From Anaerolineae bacterium (GTDB taxonomy: Bacteria; Chloroflexota; Anaerolineae; E26-bin7), in contig JAOZOT010000105.1 in NCBI GenBank assembly GCA_029933115.1, positions 1 through 9,873 of the forward strand: a stretch of 9,873 bases of DNA, read 5' to 3'. The notes beneath the pieces are model-generated. The model had not been told where the DNA came from. It searched no databases and saw only the letters and a program-made list of their open reading frames with translations. Below, one piece after another: positions 7,001-9,873 of this stretch. Position numbers and translations under genes: made by a program. Numbering within the stretch: the stretch's first letter is position 1; each line of letters starts with the position of its first letter.

Positions 7001-7207
7001 TTCGCCAAGCAAGGCCAGACAGACCGGGCGGCGGCGCTGCTTGGCTTGGCGCACCGTCACCCCGCCTGCGAACAGATAGACCAAGAAAAGGCTGAGCGTC
7101 TGCTGGACGAAATGGGCCTCGTTTCACCGGACGGTGCCCCAGAGCCTCTGGATGTGGTCGTCGCTGAGATACTGGCGGAACTCTCCCCTTCAGGGGCGAC
7201 GGTTTGA
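4028..7207 (+). CDS. SARP/BTAD-type transcriptional regulator with STAND ATPase and TPR repeats (AfsR-like)
   Basis: Domains in order, numbered from GTG 4028 (1059 residues): an OmpR-like winged helix at residues 1-95 (RLSISLLEPLQVTLDGEP, ALLAYLSVEADRPHRR, LAGLLWPDQP), a bacterial transcriptional activator domain at about 103-262, an NB-ARC-type ATPase from about 276, and eight TPRs of about 40 residues at about 694-1020. Walker A is GPGGVGKT (305-312). Walker B is LLILDS with Asp380. GIPLGVELAAAWA is the GxP-type motif, and LLDKSLIRY is the usual winged-helix segment closing the ATPase module. Such STAND proteins are held inactive until a ligand or partner binds the TPR sensor, then bind ATP and oligomerise to activate promoters. 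No LuxR-type C-terminal HTH is present, so DNA binding must be N-terminal. A Cys129-x-x-Cys132 pair sits in the BTAD. The start is chosen because homology begins at VRLSISLL and GGTGA lies 5-6 bases upstream. The frame stays open to GTG 3842. Confidence 0.9.
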   Translation: MRLSISLLEPLQVTLDGEPVTDFATDKARALLAYLSVEADRPHRRDALAGLLWPDQPQRKARQNLRQALSHLRRAIRDQDHDDDGEPFLLVSRETVQFNPASDYWLDVAAFTTLVEACRRHRHRRLGTCLPCMRRLEQMADLYGGDFLEHFFLDDSSFFEEWALLQREWLRREAVEALFHLANYYERRGDYERARYHARRQVELEPWREEAHRQLMRLLALDGQRSAALAQYETCRRALAEELGVEPTAETTTLYERIRASLSYTPAPLHNLPPSPTSLVGREEELAELAELLANPDCRLVTLFGPGGVGKTRLALQAAADQIGAFAHGVYFVPLASVSSPELIVPMMANALEFPFHGREDPKEQLLNYLHDKEMLLILDSLEHVPEGGSLLAEMLHRAPGVVLLATSRERLNLQEERVYEVGGLTYPADAATKSVEGYSAVELFLQSALQVHRRFVLSEAEVPHVVRICQMVEGIPLGVELAAAWARARSCAEIAQEIEHNLDILATRLRNVPERHRSIRATFEHSWQLLAETERDLLARLSVFRGGFGQEAAVVVAGASPSTLSALLDKSLIRYISSDRYDMHELLRQYAAEKLGANRQEYEETQMKHARYFAAFLERQKEHLKSAKQKQALMEIDLEIENARQAWQLAVARGNAHDVERSLESLYHFYDNRCRFQEGIALFAQAVDRWNGDAEQKGLFGKALSYQGALYRPLGRHQQARTCLEQSLTIFEHLKIEAEQVFCLVNLANVARSQGKYRETEQLSQAGLALSKQIGDSWGATFSLSLLGLVRYRAGDVAQAEMLLEESLVIGRENGHQRLMLSSLNTLGDIACHQGDYAKGQALFEECLALSRELGDQYNVAIQLNNLGTVLHVLERHAEARSFYQESLEICRKIGDQGGQAIALSNLGEVAYTFGAHLEAQEFYREGLAIGRNIQDQWTILACLNNLGETSCALGDYAGARAYFAEALEIATQTQTLTVLLKVLVNLAALFAKQGQTDRAAALLGLAHRHPACEQIDQEKAERLLDEMGLVSPDGAPEPLDVVVAEILAELSPSGATV

Positions 7208-7304
7208 TTTAACTTGGGGAGTCGGATCTCAGTAGATCGCGATTTGATGCTCGGAAAGTCTGCGTCTGAGTCGCTGGAAGGAACTCTGGCAGGGAGGCAA
7301 TAGG

Positions 7305-7589
7305 ATGGCGGTCAAGCAAATTTCATTTACTCTTCCAGAAGAGTTGTATGAGGAAGTAGTGAAAGCTAAGGAAGAGAGCAATGCTTTGAGTCTGGCACAA
7401 TTCATCCGCCAGCTCATCCTGGAAAAGTTGGATGAATGGAGATGGGAGCGCAACTTGGCAGAGTTGCAGCAGGAGGTACGAGAATCTGGGGGACTCGAGC
7501 TCGGTGAGACCAAGGAAGAGGTGATTGAGCGTCTGAGGGAGACTCGACGCCAGATTTTCGAAACAGAGTATGCTCATCTGTATAGATAG
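7305..7589 (+). CDS. VapB-like ribbon-helix-helix antitoxin
   Basis: This is a 94-residue protein with a CopG/RHH-type N-terminus. A strand, VKQISFTLP (residues 3-11), would insert into the DNA major groove as a dimer, followed by a helix EELYEEVVKAKEES and a second helix LSLAQFIRQLILEKL. The acidic, helical C-terminal half (about residues 46-94) is the expected toxin-binding tail. In the family, such proteins bind and neutralise a PIN-domain RNase and repress their own operon. The ATG at 7305 is preceded by GGGAGG at 7292-7297. The gene overlaps the toxin start (ATG 7570) by 20 bases, which implies translational coupling. The 97-bp gap upstream contains a perfect ATCGCGAT palindrome at 7236-7243 that could be part of an operator, though this is weak evidence. 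The antitoxin looks intact although its toxin partner is broken. Confidence 0.82.
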   Translation: MAVKQISFTLPEELYEEVVKAKEESNALSLAQFIRQLILEKLDEWRWERNLAELQQEVRESGGLELGETKEEVIERLRETRRQIFETEYAHLYR

Positions 7590-7956
7590 CAACCAATTTA
7601 TCTTTGGGATCGATCAAACAGCACCGGATTCTGTTGAACTGCTGCGAATCCTGCGAGTTTTCGAGGTTGCCATTCCTCGTTTAGTCGTCCAAGAAGTGGT
7701 GCGCAATTTGCGCACCACTGAGCAGGTGAAGATGTTCTATCGGCTGCTCAAAGGCTCTCCGAGACTTCTGGTCGTTGATGAACCTGTACCGGCTGAGCTA
7801 GTTGCCAAATATGCAACTCTTGGCTTGTCTGAAAAGGCAGATGCGGTCATTGGAGCCTTTGCCGAATGGGTGGGGGCCAAGTATCTGATATCTGACAATA
7901 GGCATTTCCTTGACAGCGTGTCTGAAAATGCTCGTAGTGGCGACTTGAGTCGCTAA
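7570..7956 (+). CDS. VapC-like PIN-domain toxin, 3' end replaced by a MITE-like element
   Basis: This is a 128-residue frame with the PIN acidic set: Asp6 (CIDSN), Glu42 (VVQEVVRN), Asp91 (SEKADAVIGAF) and Asp109 (LISDNRHF). PIN toxins of VapBC pairs are Mg-dependent endoribonucleases that cut tRNA, rRNA or mRNA. The expected final strand, usually VLTPxEFL, is missing. From codon 116 (base 7915) the sequence is the end of a hairpin element, which supplies SVSENARSGDLSR and the TAA. The true C-terminal segment is found after two elements, at 8204-8278. All four acidic residues remain, but loss of the last beta strand and helix probably destabilises the fold, so activity is uncertain. It overlaps the RHH antitoxin by 20 bases. 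No better start exists: the ATG lies within the antitoxin 3' end, as is usual in such pairs. Confidence 0.85.
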   Translation: MLICIDSNQFIFGIDQTAPDSVELLRILRVFEVAIPRLVVQEVVRNLRTTEQVKMFYRLLKGSPRLLVVDEPVPAELVAKYATLGLSEKADAVIGAFAEWVGAKYLISDNRHFLDSVSENARSGDLSR

Positions 7957-8031
7957 TGACCGGTGCTCTGCGGCTAAAAACGACTGAAGTCGTTACTACG
8001 AGCGCCGCTCCCCTGAATTTTCAGACACGCT
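7915..8031. mobile_element. MITE-like hairpin element (117 bp) inside the toxin gene
   Basis: The outer ends AGCGTGTCTGAAAAT (7915-7929) and ATTTTCAGACACGCT (8017-8031) are perfect 15-base inverted repeats. Directly inside, GCTCGTAGT (7930-7938) pairs perfectly with ACTACGAGC (7995-8003). Further in, CGACTTGAGTCG (7941-7952) and CGACTGAAGTCG (7981-7992) form two small near-palindromes. A 13-base unpaired insert (8004-8016) interrupts the right arm. The element has no coding capacity except the 13 codons it contributes to the toxin frame. No clear target duplication is visible: flanks are CTTGAC on the left and CTAAGA on the right. Only one copy is in this window. Confidence 0.8.
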
Positions 8032-8040
8032 CTAAGAGAG

Positions 8041-8203
8041 GAGACCCTTTCGTAATTCACTCGCAGAGGGGATAGCCACCCTCCCGCAGGCTTGAAATTC
8101 ACTTTGGCGGCAGACTAAAAGCGCCTCACGGGCATGATCTCTTGGCAGGGATACCGCCTCAGCCTGCGGGAGGGTGAACATCCACAAACTGTGAAAGGCT
8201 CTC
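8041..8203. mobile_element. MITE-like element, copy B (163 bp), inside the toxin gene
   Basis: It is colinear with the element at 3406-3569, with about 20 differences including one gap by eye (about 88% identity). It has the same ends: GAGACCCTTTCGTAATTCAC at the left and GAAAGGCTCTC at the right. The inner arms ACCCTCCCGCAGGCT (8078-8092) and AGCCTGCGGGAGGGT (8161-8175) are perfectly complementary. It sits 9 bases after the 117-bp element. Those 9 bases (cta aga gag) read L-R-E in the toxin frame. GAG occurs on both sides (8038-8040 and 8204-8206) and may be a short duplication, but the 5-bp repeat seen at copy A is not preserved. Confidence 0.82.
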
Positions 8204-8278
8204 GAGCTCAAGACCGAGGCGTATGAGGTGCTGACTCCCGGCGAGTTCTTGAAGCGATGTCGAGAAAGGAGATTGTGA
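8204..8278 (+). pseudogene. Displaced C-terminal segment of the PIN toxin
   Basis: These 25 codons read E-L-K-T-E-A-Y-E-V-L-T-P-G-E-F-L and then K-R-C-R-E-R-R-L and TGA. The core EVLTPGEFL is the usual last strand and helix of VapC-type PIN proteins. It has no start of its own. Joined through the 9-base remnant at 8032-8040, it continues the upstream frame as NRHFL-RELKTEAYEV and gives a toxin of about 139 residues, a normal PIN length. The stop lies 6 bases before the reductase ATG. The AGGAG at 8267-8271 is inside this remnant and may serve the reductase. Confidence 0.75.
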
Positions 8279-8284
8279 GATCAA

Positions 8285-9028
8285 ATGGAACTAGAAGGTA
8301 AAGTTGCAATCGTCACCGGCGGAGGACGGGGCATCGGACGGGCCATTGTCCTGGACCTGGCCGCCAACGGCGCAGACGTGGTTTTCACCTACCGCAGCAA
8401 CGTGGGCGCTGCTGAGGAGGTGGCCGCCCGCGTCGAGGAGTTGGGCCGGCGGGGATTAGCCGTCCAAACCGACGTGGGCAATTTCGAGGCCGCCCAGTCG
8501 GTGGTGACGCGGGTGATGGACGAGTTGGGCCGGCTGGACATCCTGGTCAACAACGCCGGCGTCAACCGCGATGGGGTCATCTGGAAGATGAGCGAAGAGC
8601 AGTGGGACGAGGTCATCACCACCGACCTCAAAGGCTGTTTCAACTACATCCGCGCCGTAGTGCCCATCTTCAGAGCGCAGAAAGCAGGCAAGATCGTCAA
8701 CATCACTTCCATCAACGGCCTGCGGGGCAAGTTCGGCCAGACCAACTACTCGGCGGCCAAGGCCGGGGTCATCGGCCTGACCAAGGCCCTGGCCCGTGAA
8801 TTAGGGCGCTCCAACGTAAACGTCAACGCCGTAGCCCCCGGCCTCATCGAGACCGACATGGTGAAAGAGGCCCCGGAGAAGGTCAAAGAGATGGCTTTGG
8901 CCGAGATTGTCCTGGGGCGACTGGGCAAGCCGGAGGAAGTGGCCTACGTGGTCACCTTCCTCTGCACCGAAAAAGCCCGCCACATCACCGGCGAAGTCAT
9001 CACGGTGGATGGGGGGCAATACATCTAG
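8285..9028 (+). CDS. fabG: 3-oxoacyl-ACP reductase-type short-chain dehydrogenase (FabG family)
   Basis: This 247-residue classical short-chain dehydrogenase would reduce a 3-oxoacyl thioester with NADPH in fatty acid synthesis. An acetoacetyl-CoA reductase role is also possible. The Rossmann glycine motif TGGGRGIG is at residues 11-18, NNAG at 89-92, Ser142, and Tyr155-x3-Lys159 (YSAAK). The C-terminus ENDS in ITVDGGQYI, as FabG proteins commonly do. Length matches the family (about 244-248). The position that normally carries the tetrad Asn, 28 residues before the Ser, is Asp114 (TTDLKG). The ATG at 8285 has AGGAG 13 bases upstream, a long spacing, inside the displaced toxin tail. No acp, fabF or other lipid genes are nearby, so it may be a dispersed paralogue and not the housekeeping copy. 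Its stop codon forms the first unit of a heptanucleotide repeat. Confidence 0.9.
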   Translation: MELEGKVAIVTGGGRGIGRAIVLDLAANGADVVFTYRSNVGAAEEVAARVEELGRRGLAVQTDVGNFEAAQSVVTRVMDELGRLDILVNNAGVNRDGVIWKMSEEQWDEVITTDLKGCFNYIRAVVPIFRAQKAGKIVNITSINGLRGKFGQTNYSAAKAGVIGLTKALARELGRSNVNVNAVAPGLIETDMVKEAPEKVKEMALAEIVLGRLGKPEEVAYVVTFLCTEKARHITGEVITVDGGQYI

Positions 9029-9088
9029 CGAATAGCGAATAGCGAATGGCGAATGGCGAATAGCGAATGGCGAATAGCGGATAGCAAA
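9026..9088. repeat. Heptanucleotide tandem repeat, nine units
   Basis: The units are TAGCGAA or TGGCGAA: three TAGCGAA, two TGGCGAA, TAGCGAA, TGGCGAA, then the variants TAGCGGA and TAGCAAA, 63 bases with no interruption. The first TAG is the stop codon of the reductase gene. The array fills nearly the whole 73-bp gap before the nucleotidyltransferase gene. It resembles the short tandemly repeated heptanucleotides known from cyanobacteria in style, not in sequence. The unit number is likely to vary between strains by slippage. Confidence 0.9.
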
Positions 9089-9101
9089 AGGGTAGACGAA
9101 G

Positions 9102-9578
9102 ATGCCGAGAGCACCCACTATTGAGGAAGTGAGAGAGGCCCTGCTGTCTCTGGGCGATGAACTCCAGGAAGCTGAGGCCGTGGGCATATTTGGCTCCCTG
9201 GTCAGGGGCGATCCATCCCCTACCAGCGACATAGATATATTCGTGGTGGTGAAAGAGAATGGGAACGGGAAGAAGTGCCTCGAGGTGGACGATTTATGGT
9301 GGCGCAGAATCAGGGATGCCCTCAAAAAGTTTCAAAGGGATGTGACAGTCCTGGTGTATTCGACTGAGGGGCTGCGGAAAATCTCTAATTGGTACGTCCT
9401 GCGTTTGGCCAGCGATGGGATTCTGATCTTCGACCAGGGAGGTATAAGGGAGCTTTTCGATGAGATTCTGAAGACGGCGAGGAAAGCCGGTCTGAGGCAG
9501 GTAAGGAGGGGCAAGCACTGGGTTTGGAGCGCACCCGATCTGAAATTGGGTGAGGTTCTAGAGCTAGAGGTGAAATGA
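9102..9578 (+). CDS. Minimal nucleotidyltransferase (MNT-type, polymerase-beta fold)
   Basis: This 158-residue protein has the catalytic signature of the superfamily: GSLVRGDPSPTSDIDIFVV with Gly31-Ser32, Asp43 and Asp45, and a probable third carboxylate at Asp79 (QRDVTVLVYS). MNT proteins of HEPN/MNT toxin-antitoxin pairs transfer AMP to the HEPN toxin and silence it. Other small family members act on unknown substrates. The C-terminal part (IRELFDEILKTARKAG, then HWVWSAPDLKLGEVLEL) resembles the tail I associate with such small proteins, ending in a P-D-x-x-x-GE-type segment. A weak AAAAGGG lies 9 bases before the ATG. The stop overlaps the next start as ATGA, so the two are translationally coupled. 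The next gene is not recognisably HEPN, so the usual toxin-antitoxin reading is not proven. Confidence 0.82.
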   Translation: MPRAPTIEEVREALLSLGDELQEAEAVGIFGSLVRGDPSPTSDIDIFVVVKENGNGKKCLEVDDLWWRRIRDALKKFQRDVTVLVYSTEGLRKISNWYVLRLASDGILIFDQGGIRELFDEILKTARKAGLRQVRRGKHWVWSAPDLKLGEVLELEVK

Positions 9579-9850
9579 GAAATCTCTCCGAAGTAGAAAT
9601 TAGACTCCTTGCTGATGATGCAGAAGTAGCTGCCCCGTGGCATGCCCGTTCAACTTATGGAATGAGAAGCAAGGATGGAACCTGGCTGCCGGCAGTGGAC
9701 GTTTGCACTCAGGAAACGGCCGCAGACCTGCTGAAAAGGGCCGGCAGATCATACAAAACGGCGGTCAGGTTCTCCCGCCATTTGGGGCTGGGTAAAGGAG
9801 GTTCAGTCAATGGCTTTAAGGCTGAAGGAAACCCGACAAGCGACCCCTGA
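9575..9850 (+). CDS. Hypothetical protein coupled to the nucleotidyltransferase, 91 residues
   Basis: I do not recognise this protein. It begins in an ATGA overlap with the nucleotidyltransferase stop, so it is almost certainly co-translated with it. The first part is an acidic helix (MRNLSEVEIRLLADDAEVAA), then a segment rich in aromatic, charged and Gly residues (PWHARSTYGMRSKDGTWLP), a helix (TQETAADLLKRAG) and a basic helix (SYKTAVRFSRHLGLG). It ends in a Gly/Ser/Pro-rich tail that overlaps the next gene. There is no membrane segment or signal peptide. It stands where a HEPN partner would be expected but lacks the long Ala-rich HEPN helices. The only R-x4-6-H-like hint is AVRFSRHLG, with Arg and His too close together. 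A novel partner, a substrate-binding subunit or a decayed gene are all possible. The last residues after GLGKGG may be non-conserved read-through. Confidence 0.6.
   Translation: MRNLSEVEIRLLADDAEVAAPWHARSTYGMRSKDGTWLPAVDVCTQETAADLLKRAGRSYKTAVRFSRHLGLGKGGSVNGFKAEGNPTSDP
9794..9801 (+). promoter_or_regulatory. Strong ribosome binding site AAAGGAGG for the gene at 9810
   Basis: AAAGGAGG is followed by 8 bases and then ATG at 9810. It lies within the end of the upstream 91-residue frame and is the strongest plus-strand Shine-Dalgarno I noted in the window. It supports a new gene starting at 9810 despite the 41-base overlap. Confidence 0.7.
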
Positions 9851-9873
9851 GGAGCATGAGCGATTCATGCAGG
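9810..9873 (+). CDS. Start of an unidentified gene, truncated by the window end
   Basis: From ATG 9810 the frame is open to the window edge for 21 codons, beginning MALRLKETRQATPEEHERF. It is preceded by AAAGGAGG at ideal spacing and overlaps the upstream 91-residue gene by 41 bases in another frame. The visible part is charged and helix-forming, with no signal peptide. That is too little to name a family. By position it is the third gene of the nucleotidyltransferase cassette and could be a toxin, a nuclease or an unrelated protein. Confidence 0.55.
   Translation, partial: MALRLKETRQATPEEHERFMQ

Noticed and set aside
4028..7207. LuxR/MalT-type regulator with C-terminal HTH
   Set aside because: The protein ends after the TPRs in an Ala/Glu-rich tail without an HTH. 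The DNA-binding domain is the N-terminal winged helix.
7226..7239. Short hairpin GATCT-CAGT-AGATC after the regulator as a terminator
   Set aside because: The stem is only 5 bp, with no T-run after it. It is too weak to call a terminator.
7915..8203. CRISPR array or tRNA-like structure in the hairpin-rich region after the toxin
   Set aside because: There are no regularly spaced direct repeats and no cloverleaf. The structure is fully explained by two inverted-repeat elements.

Overview
The window reads as chromosomal accessory DNA from a bacterium with moderately high GC, most likely a member of the Chloroflexota (Anaerolineae/Caldilineae type). This is inferred from the style of the genes: a SARP/BTAD-headed STAND regulator with 40-residue TPRs, a free-standing lipoprotein of two-component-type propeller repeats, a DUF4013 membrane protein, and many short hairpin repeats between genes. 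No marker gene proves the assignment.

Layout. Positions 1-3330 are read on the minus strand: a 75-residue small protein (3103-3330), a DUF4013-like membrane protein (2378-3040), a 671-residue lipoprotein with 14 propeller blades (181-2196), and, 14 bases further on, the start of a membrane protein that leaves the window (1-166). Positions 3331-4027 hold no convincing gene. They contain a 164-bp MITE-like element with a 5-bp target duplication, palindromic GTGCG-N-CGCAC motifs, and an extended -10 promoter preceded by two phased A-tracts. That promoter drives a large plus-strand regulator (about 4028-7207: winged helix, BTAD, NB-ARC-type ATPase, eight TPRs).

Positions 7305-8278 are a VapBC-like toxin-antitoxin pair whose toxin gene has been broken near its 3' end. 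Two different MITE-like elements (7915-8031 and 8041-8203) lie in tandem inside it. The displaced C-terminal coding segment is still readable at 8204-8278. The surviving toxin ORF now ends in 13 codons supplied by the first element. The second element is about 88% identical by eye to the one at 3406-3569, so the same family has moved or been copied within this neighbourhood.

An intact FabG-type short-chain reductase follows (8285-9028). Its stop codon is also the first unit of a nine-copy heptanucleotide tandem repeat (9026-9088). The window closes with a tightly overlapping plus-strand cassette: a minimal nucleotidyltransferase of MNT type (9102-9578), an unrecognised 91-residue protein in the place where a HEPN toxin would normally sit (9575-9850), and the start of a third gene (9810 onward).

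Taken together this is an accessory region with toxin-antitoxin-like modules, a STAND regulator and small non-autonomous elements. The strongest unusual signal is the recoverable toxin gene split by two nested-hairpin elements. The least explained coding content is the nucleotidyltransferase cassette at the right end.
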